This document shows positions 35,846 through 45,610 of a DNA stretch of 51,543 nucleotides, piece after piece (the first letter of the stretch is position 1; every line of letters begins with the position of its first letter). A program made the translations under genes and the position numbers. The stretch lies in NCBI RefSeq assembly GCF_900220975.1, contig NZ_OBQD01000029.1, positions 1 to 51,543 of the forward strand. The letters are read 5' to 3'. The DNA comes from Rhizobium subbaraonis (lineage in GTDB: Bacteria > Pseudomonadota > Alphaproteobacteria > Rhizobiales > Rhizobiaceae). The notes below the pieces were generated by a model, which was not told the origin of the DNA, did no database searches, and saw nothing but the letters and a program-made list of their open reading frames with translations.

Positions 35846-36289
35846 ATGCTCGCCACGAAGACGAAGCTGACGATTGAGGCTGCAAAGACCGTCGCTGCCA
35901 TCTGTGAAACGGAGGCGAAGAAGCGGGGCCTGCGGCTCGTCATTGCAATCGTCGATGACGGCGGACATCTCGTTCTGTTGCATCGCGATGATGACGCACA
36001 GGTCGGCAGCGTCGAGATCGCTACGCTCAAGGCACGCACCGCTGTGCTTTTCCGCCGCCACACGCGGCAATTCCAGGACGTGGTGGAAGGCGACGGCCGC
36101 CTCGCCCTGCTTTGCATTCCCAACGGCATTCCACTCGATGGCGGAGTGCTGCTGAAGGTGGGCGACGAGATCATAGGGGCCATCGGCGTTTCGGGCGCAA
36201 GCGACGAGGCCGACGGAGACATCGGACGCATTGGCGCCGCCACGCTGGCGGGGACCACCTCCCCGCATGCGGCTGTAACGAGGGCGTAA
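35846..36289 (+). CDS. GlcG/HbpS-family protein
   Basis: 147 aa from ATG 35846 (GGAGGAAAAG upstream). Heme-degrad/GlcG fold: N-terminal helix LTIEAAKTVAAICETEAKK, then VIAIVDDGGHLVLLHRDDDA, and the C-terminal GAIGVSGASDEADGDI motif. Members are often called heme-binding but many sit in sugar-acid loci with no known job. Last gene of the erythronate operon, 12 bp behind otnI. Confidence 0.85.
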   Translation: MLATKTKLTIEAAKTVAAICETEAKKRGLRLVIAIVDDGGHLVLLHRDDDAQVGSVEIATLKARTAVLFRRHTRQFQDVVEGDGRLALLCIPNGIPLDGGVLLKVGDEIIGAIGVSGASDEADGDIGRIGAATLAGTTSPHAAVTRA

Positions 36290-36926
36290 TTCTGCGCTGT
36301 CATGGTTGTTTGGCCGGAAGGCACCCAAACCTTCGAGGCCGAACATTATCGTCGCCATTCCATGCGCAGGGTCGGCACGGGGCCGCGAGAAATGCGGCAT
36401 GCGGAGCGAGCTTGCCGCGCTCGTGGACGGCACGATCCAGGACGACCCGCAAGCGGGAGGCCGATGGATCGGGCGACAAGCCCAAGGCATTCGCGCACGC
36501 AATGGTGAACGACCCCCACGCCGCGGAAGTGCGACCATCGGCGCCTTGATCCGACACGAAGTCAACGAGCGGCGGTATCGGCTGCAGCGGGATCAGCTTC
36601 GTTCCGCGGATTGCAGGACCGCCAGCCGCTCATTCGATGGCGGCTCATCCGACGTGCTCCATTCTCCGCTTTGCGGGCCGTGATGGCCGGGAAGCGCCAG
36701 CCCCCCACGGTGGGGTCACTGATTGAGCCTGCGAGGTACGGCGAAATCGGCAGGTGGTCGAGCGAGACGAACCTCCTGAACAGGATCGCGCTGATGATGT
36801 CCGTCCGCACGAGCGACGGCATAATCGGGCGGAAGATTTTCCAGCGCGCCTAAATTTAGCCGGCTGAAGAGTTCGACAGCGCCGCAGCCGTCTTTCCACC
36901 GGCTAGCGCCACAGGCTCACCGGTCT
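36290..36926. other. 640 bp without a recognisable gene
   Basis: Several short frames are open on both strands (for example 36306-36683 plus) but none has a ribosome site together with a recognisable motif, and they mask one another. Probably eroded sequence between the erythronate operon and an IS remnant. Confidence 0.5.
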
Positions 36927-37151
36927 TCAGGCTTCGCACCGCCGCCGGGCACCCCGCTCCTCCCCCCGGTCCGCGCTGGCGGACTGATGCTGCAATTCAT
37001 CAGCCCATCCGCTCCGGCGGTCCGAACAGCGCGGCCGCCGCACGGGAAGATGGGAATTTTCGGCGCGATTGTTGAGCCCCTTGTGTGACCGATGCTCGAT
37101 GCCCGGCATCAATTCGGAGCGGTCACTGCGTTTACGATACGCGCGCACCAT
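36927..37151 (-). mobile_element. IS6-family transposase remnant
   Basis: The frame contains MPGIEHRSHKGLNNRAENSH, nearly the same as the C-terminal third of the complete IS6-family transposase at 49.4-50.1 kb. Downstream of NSHLP the reading is scrambled by indels. N-terminus and inverted repeats are missing. Confidence 0.8.
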
Positions 37152-37163
37152 CGAGTTGTTCGT

Positions 37164-37376
37164 TCAAGCGGTTCCGGCCGGGCGAGGCTGCCCGGGATCC
37201 GCCTCGTCCCGGTCGACATAGCCCCAATGAGTGATCGCGAATGCGCGCGCCGCATCTTCCGCCGTCTGCAGGGTGTGCAGGTCGCGAAGGACTTTGCTGC
37301 GCATTCCGCACTGAAGCAGCGCGGTCCTGCTGGCCGGATCGTAGTGCACGTTCAGTTTTTGATGGGACGGGATCAT
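37164..37376 (-). CDS. Small conserved-looking hypothetical protein
   Basis: 70 aa from ATG 37376 with AGGTTATC upstream. Soluble, no membrane segment; central part CGMRSKVLRDLHTLQTAEDAAR. Family not recognised. It follows treZ in the same direction with an 84-bp gap. Confidence 0.5.
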   Translation of the reverse strand: MIPSHQKLNVHYDPASRTALLQCGMRSKVLRDLHTLQTAEDAARAFAITHWGYVDRDEADPGQPRPAGTA

Positions 37377-37459
37377 GATAACCTGCCTTTCCGCCCCACC
37401 AATGGCGCGGGGAAAGGAAAGTTCCCGGCTCGTGTCGCGAAATCCGCGTTTCTCCGGCC

Positions 37460-39250
37460 TCATTCCGAAGCCTCCCGTTTGAGGGCGAAGAGCAGGCCAT
37501 GCGCGGGCAATTCGCCGCTGTCGCCCCTTCTGCCCGGCGTTGCGAAGATGATGGTTCCCGGCGCGTCCGGCGCTATGCAGTCGCCATCCAGGAAGTTCGC
37601 GCGGAGCCGGAGGACCGTCGTGCCGGCCCGCCAGTCGACCGCCAGCACGCCCGGAGCCGTTGGTATCACCTCCGCGTCGATGCCTCCGGGGTCTGCGATG
37701 AGCGGTGCAACATGGGCCTGTCGCAAGGCGATGAGCGCCCGTACCAGTTCTGCCTGCCGCCGGCCCTCGGGATGATCGGCGCGCGACCAGTCGGGTCGGG
37801 AGCGCTCGAAGGTGGCAGGATCGCGCGGATCCGGCAGGTCCGCGGCCATGATGCCCGCGGCCACGCCGCCGAAGTTCTCCGCCTCGCGCAGGCGGCTCTC
37901 GCGCAGGTCCTGCGACGTCGCTTTGTCCTGGTCCAGGAAGAAGTGGAAGGGGCCGGCTTCGCCAAACTCCTCGCCCATGAAGAGCAGCGGCACCTGGGGC
38001 GACAGGAGCAGCAGAGCCGTCATCTGGCGAAGCACGCATTGGTCCGTCAGCGCAGCGAGCCGCTCCCCGAACGCCCTGTTGCCGACCTGGTCGTGCGTCT
38101 GCAGGAAGACGACCTGCATCGAAGGCTCCAGCGGCACCGCAAGGCCATGATCGCTTGAGCCGGTGGAGGAAGCGCGGACCCGGCCGGTGATTGCAGCCTC
38201 CAGCGCGCTCCACCGTTCCCGGGCGAAGGGCGCGAAGTAACCGGCTTCCTCGCCGGTCGCCACGACGTGCAGGACATGGTGCAGGTCATGGTTCCATGCG
38301 GCGGTGTAGAGCGGCGGGCGGCCATCCCTGCCCCGGCGCAACAGCGCCGGATGGGCGGGATCCTCCGTGACGAGATGAATGTGGCGGTCAGGAAAGGCAT
38401 GGCGGAGCGTGAGCGCCATGTCCTCCAGGATGTGCCGGTCGTTCGGGTCGACCATCTGCCCGGTCGCGTCCAGGCGTAGGCCGTCAAGATGGAATGTTCC
38501 GACCCAGTACAGCGCGTTCTCGATGAAATAGCGCCTGACGGCCGGTTCCTCGAAGGCGATGGCCGCGCCCCAGGGCGTCTGCCGCTCCGGATGAAAGAAC
38601 TGAGGAGCGTATTGCGAAAGCAAATTGCCCTGCGGGCCGAAGTGGTTGTAGACGACGTCGAGGAACACCATGATGCCGCGGGCGTGGGCTGCGTCCACGA
38701 GCGCCTTCAGATCCTCGACCCCGCCATAGGCGTTGTGCGGCGCATAGTGGAGCACGCCGTCGTATCCCCATCCGCGCCGGCCGCAAAACTGCGCCACCGG
38801 CATGATCTCGATGGCGGTGATGCCGAGTGCCTTGAGGCTGTCGAGCCTCGCGATCGCGCCGCGGAAGGTGCCCTCCGGCGTGAACGTGCCGATATGGACC
38901 TCGTAGATGACCGCCTCGTGCCAGGGCCGGCCGCGCCAGCCGTCGTCCTGCCACCGGTAGCGCTGCTGGTCGATCACGAGCGAGCAGCCGAACACATCGT
39001 CTTTCTGGGCGGCGGAGGCGGGATCTGCGACGCAGGTCCCGTCGGCGAGCCGATACCGGTAGGCCGTGCCGTGCGTCAGGCCGGTGACGTCCACCTCGAA
39101 CCATCCATCGGCGACGGGGCGCATGTCCACATCGCGGTCGTCGAACGCCACGGAAACGAAAGCCTGCGCGGGCGCCCACAGGCGAAACCGGACCCGGCCG
39201 TCGCCCAGAAAGGTTGCGCCCCAGCTTCTGGGCAGTTCCGACCAGTCCAT
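37460..39250 (-). CDS. treZ: Malto-oligosyltrehalose trehalohydrolase
   Basis: 596 aa from ATG 39250 (GGGGGAGATGGC upstream). N-terminal CBM48-like domain (WGATFLGDGRVRFRLWAP), then a GH13 barrel: LDVVYNHFGPQGN, nucleophile Asp in DGLRLDATGQM, acid/base Glu in LVTEDPAH, and QTHDQVGNRAFGER. TreZ releases trehalose from maltooligosyl-trehalose made by TreY. No treY or treX copy other than the divergent glgX is in the window. Confidence 0.92.
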   Translation of the reverse strand: MDWSELPRSWGATFLGDGRVRFRLWAPAQAFVSVAFDDRDVDMRPVADGWFEVDVTGLTHGTAYRYRLADGTCVADPASAAQKDDVFGCSLVIDQQRYRWQDDGWRGRPWHEAVIYEVHIGTFTPEGTFRGAIARLDSLKALGITAIEIMPVAQFCGRRGWGYDGVLHYAPHNAYGGVEDLKALVDAAHARGIMVFLDVVYNHFGPQGNLLSQYAPQFFHPERQTPWGAAIAFEEPAVRRYFIENALYWVGTFHLDGLRLDATGQMVDPNDRHILEDMALTLRHAFPDRHIHLVTEDPAHPALLRRGRDGRPPLYTAAWNHDLHHVLHVVATGEEAGYFAPFARERWSALEAAITGRVRASSTGSSDHGLAVPLEPSMQVVFLQTHDQVGNRAFGERLAALTDQCVLRQMTALLLLSPQVPLLFMGEEFGEAGPFHFFLDQDKATSQDLRESRLREAENFGGVAAGIMAADLPDPRDPATFERSRPDWSRADHPEGRRQAELVRALIALRQAHVAPLIADPGGIDAEVIPTAPGVLAVDWRAGTTVLRLRANFLDGDCIAPDAPGTIIFATPGRRGDSGELPAHGLLFALKREASE

Positions 39251-39487
39251 GCCATCTCCCCCGGATGTCCGCATCGGTCCCGGAACGGTGCACTGCCGCA
39301 AAGGTTCCGCATCGCAAACGTCCGGTCGCGGAACTTTCGCGGCGGTGTCGCGTTGCTGACGCGCCAGCAGGCCAGCCGGGCCTGAGGGGACTGCCGAGAG
39401 ATGACGTCCCGTGCCCGGCACCGCAGCTGGCCGCCTCCACTCCTGGGGCCGGACACCAAACTCAAGCAACGATGGGGCGGGACCAAG

Positions 39488-41575
39488 ATGACCATTTCCT
39501 TTTCCGAACTCGACTTTCTCAAGCCCGAGCTAGGCGCCGAGTTCACGGGCGACGGCGTGCATTTCGCGGTCTTTTCCGCCCATGCGGAGCAGGTCGACCT
39601 GTGCCTGTTCTCGCCCGACGGCAAGGAAGAGACGGCGCGCATGCCGCTGCCGAAGCGCGAGGGCGACATCTGGTCGGGCTATGTCGCAGGCCTCAGGCCA
39701 GGGACGGTCTATGGCTACCGCGCCCACGGCCCCTATGATCCATCCGCCGGCCACCGCTTCAATCCCAACAAGCTGTTGCTCGATCCCTACGCCAAGCAGG
39801 TGATGGGCGAGCTTGCCTGGGACGACGCGCTCTACGGCTACCGGATCGGTGCGGCGGAGGAGGACATGTCCTTCGACGAGCGTGACAGCGCGCCCTTCAT
39901 GGTCAAGGGCGTCGTCCAGGACCCGAACTTCGACTGGGACGGCGACCTGGCGATCCGCCGCCCCTGGACCGACACGATCATCTACGAGGCCCATGTGCGC
40001 GGCATGACCATGCTGCATCCCGACGTGCCCGAGAACCTGCGCGGCACCTTCCTCGGCATGTGCTCCGATCCGATCATCGACCATCTGACCAAGCTCGGCA
40101 TCACGGCGGTCGAAGTGCTGCCGATCCAGTATTTCCCCGACGACCGCTACCTCCTCGAAAAGGGTCTGCGAAACTACTGGGGTTACCAGACGCTCGGCTT
40201 CTTCGCGCCGCAGCCCCGGTTCATGGCGGGCGACCGGATCACCGAGTTCAAGACGATGGTGAAGCGGTTTCATGCCGCGGGCATCGAGGTCATCATGGAC
40301 GTGGTCTACAACCACACCGCCGAGGGGTCCGAACGCGGCCCGACGCTGAGCTTCCGCGGCCTGGACAATCTCAGCTACTACCGCCTCTCGCCCGACGACA
40401 AGCGCCACAGCTACGACACGACCGGCACTGGCAACACCCTCAATGTCGCTCATCCCATGGTCCTGCGCATGGTGCTCGACAGCCTGCGCTATTGGGTCGG
40501 GGTCATGCATGTCGATGGTTTCCGCTTCGACCTTGCCTCCACGCTCGGCCGCACCCGGCATGTCGAGTTCGACAGGGACGGCGGCTTTTTCGATGCGATC
40601 CGGCAGGACCCGGTGCTGGCCGGCGTCAAGCTGATCGCCGAGCCCTGGGACGTCGGCGACGGCGGCTACCAGGTGGGCGGCTTCCCGCATCCGTTCCGCG
40701 AGTGGAACGACAAGTACCGTGACGACGTGCGCCGCTACTGGAAGGGCGACGAGGGGATGATCGCCTGCGTCTCGCAGCGGCTGACCGGCTCGGCCGTGCA
40801 GTTCAACCATTCCGACCGCGGCGCGACCACCTCCATCAACCTGCTCAGCGCGCATGACGGCTTCACGCTCGCCGACACCGTCTCCTATGACGGCAAGCAC
40901 AACGAGGCGAACGGTGAGGACAACCAGGACGGCCACTCCGCCAACCATTCCCACAACATGGGATGGGAGGGGCCGACCGACGACGACGGCATCAACACCG
41001 CCCGCGCCCGGCGGCGCCGCAACATGATGGCGACGCTGCTTCTAAGCCAGGGCGTACCGATGATCCTCGGCGGCGACGAACTCGCAAACAGCCAGGGCGG
41101 CAACAACAACGCCTATTGCCAGGACAACGAGATTGGCTGGACCGACTGGAGCGGCCGCGACGATCCTTTCGTCGATTTCTGCGGGCGGATGATCGCCTTC
41201 CGCAAGCAGCACGGCTGCCTGCGGCCGGAGCGGTTCCTGAACGGCGACAACGAGGGTCCGAGGGAGATCGCCTGGTTCGGCGAGGACGGCGCGCCAATGG
41301 ACGAGGAGGCATGGGGCCAGGCCGGCCGCCGCATGGTGGTCCTCTATCTCGCGAAAGTCGGGACCAACGGGGACACCGGCAAGATCCTCGACCAGTTGCT
41401 GATCGTCTTCAACGCCGGCGGCGAATGCGAACTACGACTGCCCGCCGTCAACGGCGCTCAGGCATGGACGCGCGTGCTCGACACCGGGGCGCAGGCTCCC
41501 TTCGAGCCGGTCGCGGCAGAGGAGACGGTAAAGGTCCCCGGCGAATGCGTCCTTGCATTCCAGTCGGCGTCCTGA
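39488..41575 (+). CDS. glgX: Glycogen debranching enzyme
   Basis: 695 aa from ATG 39488 (GGGACC site); the in-frame extension to 39401 has no support. CBM48 (FTGDGVHFAVFSAHAEQVDLCLF), then GH13: IMDVVYNHTAEGS, nucleophile in MHVDGFRFDLAS, Glu in LIAEPWDVG, and LLSAHDGFTL. Debranching (isoamylase) activity on glycogen, also called TreX when serving trehalose synthesis. Divergent from treZ across 237 bp, so the two may share control. Confidence 0.93.
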   Translation: MTISFSELDFLKPELGAEFTGDGVHFAVFSAHAEQVDLCLFSPDGKEETARMPLPKREGDIWSGYVAGLRPGTVYGYRAHGPYDPSAGHRFNPNKLLLDPYAKQVMGELAWDDALYGYRIGAAEEDMSFDERDSAPFMVKGVVQDPNFDWDGDLAIRRPWTDTIIYEAHVRGMTMLHPDVPENLRGTFLGMCSDPIIDHLTKLGITAVEVLPIQYFPDDRYLLEKGLRNYWGYQTLGFFAPQPRFMAGDRITEFKTMVKRFHAAGIEVIMDVVYNHTAEGSERGPTLSFRGLDNLSYYRLSPDDKRHSYDTTGTGNTLNVAHPMVLRMVLDSLRYWVGVMHVDGFRFDLASTLGRTRHVEFDRDGGFFDAIRQDPVLAGVKLIAEPWDVGDGGYQVGGFPHPFREWNDKYRDDVRRYWKGDEGMIACVSQRLTGSAVQFNHSDRGATTSINLLSAHDGFTLADTVSYDGKHNEANGEDNQDGHSANHSHNMGWEGPTDDDGINTARARRRRNMMATLLLSQGVPMILGGDELANSQGGNNNAYCQDNEIGWTDWSGRDDPFVDFCGRMIAFRKQHGCLRPERFLNGDNEGPREIAWFGEDGAPMDEEAWGQAGRRMVVLYLAKVGTNGDTGKILDQLLIVFNAGGECELRLPAVNGAQAWTRVLDTGAQAPFEPVAAEETVKVPGECVLAFQSAS

Positions 41576-41591
41576 GACGGGAGCGCCGGCG

Positions 41592-42611
41592 ATGCTCGAT
41601 CGCACGCTGCAGAAGATCGGGTTGACCTACGTCAACGACAGCGAGCCGGGCATCCGGCGCGAGCAACGCGGCCGCGGCTTCTGCTATCGCCTTCCGTGCG
41701 GCACGCTCGTGGACGATCCAGACGTCAAAATGCGCATCGCAGCACTCGGATTGCCACCGGCCTATCGCGACGTCTGGATCTGCATGCTGGAGAACGGACA
41801 CTTGCAGGCGACTGGCTTGGATGGGCGCGGTCGCAAGCAATACCGCTACCACAGCGACTGGAAGGCGCTGCGGAGTGCCGACAAGTTCCAGCAGTTGGTG
41901 CCGTTCGCGTTCGCCGTGCCGAAGCTGCGCCGCATCCTGCGCCGGCATATCGAGGGACCGATCAGCGATCCCGACACGATCCTGGCCGGTCTCGTGACGC
42001 TCCTGGACGAGGTGCACCTGCGAGTCGGCAATTCAGCCTATGCCGCCGAAAACCGCACCTATGGCGCCACCACGCTGCTGAAGCGGCACGTGCGGCTGGC
42101 CGAGGACGGCATCGAACTGCGGTTCACCGCCAAGGGCGGCAAGCGGGTGCGCCGTGTCCTGCGCAATCCGCGCCTGCACCGCATCCTCGAGGCGGTCTCG
42201 GACCTGCCGGGGCGGCAGCTGTTCGTCTGGATGGGAGAGGACGGAGCCGTTCGACCGGTCGATTCCGGACGGCTGAATGCCTACCTCGCCGAACACATGG
42301 ACCTGCCGGTCACCGCCAAGACATTCCGCACCTGGGCGGGCACGCTTGCGGCCTTTGCCGAGGCGCGCCGGATGTTGGAGGCAAACGAGCGCCCGACGAT
42401 CCGCCGGATGAGCGAAGCCGCCGCCGCGGTCCTGCACAATACGCCCGCGATTTGCCGTTCGAGCTACATCCATCCCGACGTGCTTGCGCTCTCCGGACGC
42501 GCCGCACCCCTTTCGTCGGGCAGGCGGCAGGCGGCTTCGCCCCAAGGCTTGAGGGCAGAGGAGGGTCGGCTTCTCGCCTTCCTCTCGCGCCGGCCCCGCC
42601 GCAAACTGTGA
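41592..42611 (+). CDS. DNA topoisomerase IB (poxvirus/bacterial type)
   Basis: 339 aa from ATG 41592. N-terminal domain GLTYVNDSEPGIRREQRGRGF, then the catalytic region: QATGLDGRGRKQYRYH, the Arg/Lys segment LRFTAKGGKRVRR, KTFRTWAGT, and active Tyr in CRSSYIHP near residue 291. Bacterial TopIB relaxes supercoils by a 3'-phosphotyrosine intermediate. Position behind glgX (17 bp) is likely co-transcription rather than function. Confidence 0.92.
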   Translation: MLDRTLQKIGLTYVNDSEPGIRREQRGRGFCYRLPCGTLVDDPDVKMRIAALGLPPAYRDVWICMLENGHLQATGLDGRGRKQYRYHSDWKALRSADKFQQLVPFAFAVPKLRRILRRHIEGPISDPDTILAGLVTLLDEVHLRVGNSAYAAENRTYGATTLLKRHVRLAEDGIELRFTAKGGKRVRRVLRNPRLHRILEAVSDLPGRQLFVWMGEDGAVRPVDSGRLNAYLAEHMDLPVTAKTFRTWAGTLAAFAEARRMLEANERPTIRRMSEAAAAVLHNTPAICRSSYIHPDVLALSGRAAPLSSGRRQAASPQGLRAEEGRLLAFLSRRPRRKL

Positions 42612-42624
42612 GGGAGAAATCGGA

Positions 42625-43407
42625 ATGCAGCTGGCGGGCCGTGTCGCACTCGTAACGGGAGCCGGATCGGGCATCGGCCGGGCGACGGCGATCCTGCTCG
42701 CGCAACAGGGCGCCGTCATCGGGGCACTCGGGCGATCCGCAGACGAACTGGAAGCGGCGGGAAGGCAGATCGAGGCCGCGGGCGGGCGCTGCCATGTGCT
42801 GAAGGCGGATGTGTCCCGGCAGGACGAGATGGTTGCGGCCGTCGAGCGGCTGGTCGGGGCGGAAGGCAGGCTCGACATCGTGGTCGCCAATGCCGGCATC
42901 AACGGCGTGTGGGCGCCGATCGACGATTTGAAGCCTGCCGAATGGGACGAGACGATCGCCGTCAACCTGCGCGGCACCTACCTGACCCTGCATGTGGCGG
43001 TGCCGCACCTGAAGAAGACCGGCGGCGGCTCCATCGTCGTCGTCGGCTCCATCAACGGCACCCGGACTTTCACGACCCCCGGCGCAACCGCCTATTCCGC
43101 GACCAAGGCGGCGCAGGTCGCCATGGTGCAGCAACTCGCGCTCGAGCTCGGCAAGGCCCATATCCGCATCAATGCCGTCTGCCCCGGAGCGATCGAGACC
43201 AACATCGACGACAACACCGACCGGCGGTACACGGACGAGACGGAGATCCCGGTGATCTGGCCGGAAGGCGACATTCCGATCACCGATGGCGCACCCGGCA
43301 CCGCCGGCGACGTGGCCGGGGCGATCGCCTTCCTCGTCTCCCCAGCCTCGCGCCACATCACCGGAACGCCGCTGTGGATCGACGGCGGGCAGGGACTGCT
43401 GCGCTGA
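42625..43407 (+). CDS. Short-chain dehydrogenase/reductase
   Basis: 260 aa, classical SDR: VTGAGSGIGRA cofactor loop, ANAGING, catalytic Ser (VVVGSING) and Tyr-x3-Lys (AYSATKAAQ), C-terminal ITGTPLWIDGGQGLLR. Ribosome site GAGGGAGAAATCGGA. Substrate unknown; 13 bp behind the topoisomerase gene. Confidence 0.9.
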   Translation: MQLAGRVALVTGAGSGIGRATAILLAQQGAVIGALGRSADELEAAGRQIEAAGGRCHVLKADVSRQDEMVAAVERLVGAEGRLDIVVANAGINGVWAPIDDLKPAEWDETIAVNLRGTYLTLHVAVPHLKKTGGGSIVVVGSINGTRTFTTPGATAYSATKAAQVAMVQQLALELGKAHIRINAVCPGAIETNIDDNTDRRYTDETEIPVIWPEGDIPITDGAPGTAGDVAGAIAFLVSPASRHITGTPLWIDGGQGLLR

Positions 43408-43927
43408 CCTGCGGGGACGGCTAGGCCAGGGTCGAGACCTGCGCGAAAGCATTGAATGAGAGCGCTGCGAACCGCCTGAGCGATCCGGGAAGAGCAGCGT
43501 TTTCCGTCAGGTATACAGCCCAGCGTAACCAGCCGGGTCAGCTCCTCTATCCCTACTGCTGTTGTGCCGGGGCCGTCGCGTGCCATGGGGCGTCACGCGC
43601 TGGCTTTCGCCGCCAGTGCCGGAGGGCGGGGGTCGGGTCCCCGTCTCCGTTGGTGCGGAGTTTGCCGGATCGCTGCGACCGTGCGCTTGCTTCGGTCGAC
43701 GGCGAGGACGGCTCGGCGGGCGCCTGCTCCACGCATGATTGTCGAGCGCATTAGATCGACCTCTCGGGCAGATACAATGTCACGGGCACGCAGATTGGCG
43801 ATCAGAGCATCGAGCAAGGCTTTCTCTACAGGACAGGAACAAACCCCGGGATTAGAATTGATGACCAGGCGAACTGCGGAGGAGGATTGCGCAATCCGAT
43901 CAGCCGTCGCCGATCGGAGCAATTCAA
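43408..43927. other. 520 bp without a supported gene
   Basis: A long minus-strand frame (43593-44222) crosses this stretch and the DUF6894 remnant, but I recognise no family and see no ribosome site. This is the left edge of the decayed region. Confidence 0.45.
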
Positions 43928-44163
43928 ATGCCACGCTTTTTCTTTCACATCCGGACGACTGAAGGCATGGAAGCTGATTCTGAGAACTTACGTTTGTGGA
44001 CCTAGACGCCGCCGTAGCCGACGCTAGAGCTAGCTTGTTCGAAATGATGGGGGACGACTTAGCGGTTGGCAAGCGCACAAAATATTTGAGCATCAATATC
44101 ACCGATAGCCTGGGCACGCCCCTCGCCATAGTCGATGCAAGTGACGCACTCGGATTGCCTTGA
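43928..44163 (+). pseudogene. DUF6894-like small protein, frameshifted
   Basis: MPRFFFHIRT opens the family; after 'EADSENLRL' the frame shifts near 43994 to continue VDLDAAVADARASLFEM ... ALGLP in another frame. A one-base indel restores a ~78-aa protein typical of Rhizobiales. Confidence 0.7.
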
Positions 44164-44309
44164 AGCACCACCGAAACGCTAGTCAAGCCGAGGCCGTCTG
44201 GCGTTGCCAAGCTTCCTTGCACCCCGACTGGCGGGGCTGTTCTTCAAAGCCTAGCGCCGCGGGCGCCTAGCCCAGCGCGGCGGACCGAGCCTGCCGTTTT
44301 CCCCTTGAG

Positions 44310-44329
44310 AGCGAACGCGCGCGTTCGCT
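44310..44329. repeat. Perfect 20-bp palindrome
   Basis: AGCGAACGCG followed directly by its reverse complement, in a gene-free stretch (44164-44617). Could be a protein-binding site or part of a mobile-element end. Confidence 0.6.
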
Positions 44330-44617
44330 GGGCCGAGGGCTCATACAGCTCAGCGGAGAACACAACGAGGCAGCTCTGAAATCAGTCCTTATTGTCGGCT
44401 TCGGGAGGCATAGCTACCAATAGCACCTCGCGAGGCAGCCAGCCGCCGTTTTCGAACAGTCGCCGACTGAACTGCGCGTCGCAAATAAGATAGATAGCCG
44501 TCGCGCGACTCGACTTCTGTGTGAAACTGCGTACAATTAATCTACCATTGATAATTCCGACAACAGGCATCGACGGTAGGGAGTTGGCTTCTTCCGCCTG
44601 TAGGCAGGGAGGAAACC

Positions 44618-44839
44618 ATGACTTTCGCCCAAATGAACCGGCATTCCCATCATCAACCGACGGTCTACGATCGCAGTGACGTGCGCGTGCTGCGCCATGT
44701 CTTTCGCCGGGCGACAGTTCACCACCGCATTGAACCCCACAGCGAGCGGGCGATGACCCTCGGACGGGAGTTGCTCCGGTTCTACAGCTACGGCGTCCGC
44801 GACACCGAGTTGCTCGAGCATTTCGCAACCCGGAAATGA
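44618..44839 (+). CDS. Small hypothetical protein
   Basis: 73 aa with an excellent ribosome site (GGGAGGAAACC-ATG). Basic, His-rich N-terminus; the C-terminal helix RAMTLGRELLRFYSYGVRDTELLEHF is of a type seen in short rhizobial proteins of unknown role. Flanked by decayed IS DNA. Confidence 0.6.
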   Translation: MTFAQMNRHSHHQPTVYDRSDVRVLRHVFRRATVHHRIEPHSERAMTLGRELLRFYSYGVRDTELLEHFATRK

Positions 44840-44950
44840 TGTCGAACGCGACAAACGACAATGGCTATCCGTCTGGGTGCCCCAGGCTTCGTACGACTCG
44901 GCGGGGCGGCCGACCGCTTTAGAGTGGACGGAGTATGCGCGGCGGATTCG

Positions 44951-45604
44951 CCAATCGGTCGGCCGTCGATCGCGCCTGAGAAGTTGCTTCGCCGATGCTG
45001 CTGCAGGCCTTCTATTTGATACGCTTGACGGGAGCGCCTGACCTCCTGTTTCGCTGGTTCGTCGGCATCGGCATCGACGATGCGGCGTGGGACCATTCGG
45101 TGTTCTCGAAGAACCGAGACCGGCTGCTCGAAGGCGACATCTCCGCGAAGTTCCTGAGCGCGATCCTATCCCAGCCCAAGGTCAGGCGCCTGTTGTCCAC
45201 CGACCACTTCTCAGTTGACGGCACGCTGATTGAAGCTTGGGCGGCCATGAAGCCGAAGGATGGTTCGGGCGCGCCGCCGACCGGACGTGGTGGCCGGAAT
45301 GCAGAGGCAGATTTCCATTTCGACGACCGACCCGGACGCCCGGCTTTGCAAGAAAGGCAACGGCAAGGAGACGAAGCTGTGTTTCATGGGGCATGGCCTG
45401 ATGGAGAATCGGCGTGGCCTACTGGTAGATGCCTGCCGGACCGAGGCACGCGGCCACGCCGGAAGGATTGCGGCGCTGCATGATCGAGCCCCGCGCCGAC
45501 GGCTGGATCAAGGCTAGGCCGGCGGCGTCGGTTGGGCCTTCACTTTTGCAGCTGCCGCCTATGACCTGATTCGGCTGCCGAAACTGGTGGCGGAGACCGG
45601 TTAA
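44951..45604 (+). mobile_element. IS5-family transposase remnant
   Basis: Fragments in shifting frames: GRPSIAPEKLLR, then MLLQAFYLIR, LLFRWFVGIGIDD and DHFSVDGTLIEAWAAMK, then STTDPDARLCKKGNGKETK and FMGHGLMENRRGLLVD, then a short end FTFAAAAYDLIRLPKLVAE-TG. Frameshifts fall near 44993 and 45310, and an internal deletion removes the part between about 45515 and 45530. Confidence 0.85.
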
Positions 45605-45610
45605 TGGCCC

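Noticed and set aside
39530-40954. 474-aa minus-strand frame
   Set aside because: Complete antisense shadow of glgX, with composition rich in V, R and D and no motif.
43593-44222. 209-aa minus-strand frame
   Set aside because: Crosses the DUF6894 remnant on the other strand, no ribosome site or recognised motif.
44382-44861. 159-aa minus-strand frame
   Set aside because: Its first half is antisense to a plus-strand gene with a much better ribosome site; the second half (to 44382) reads somewhat protein-like but I cannot place it.
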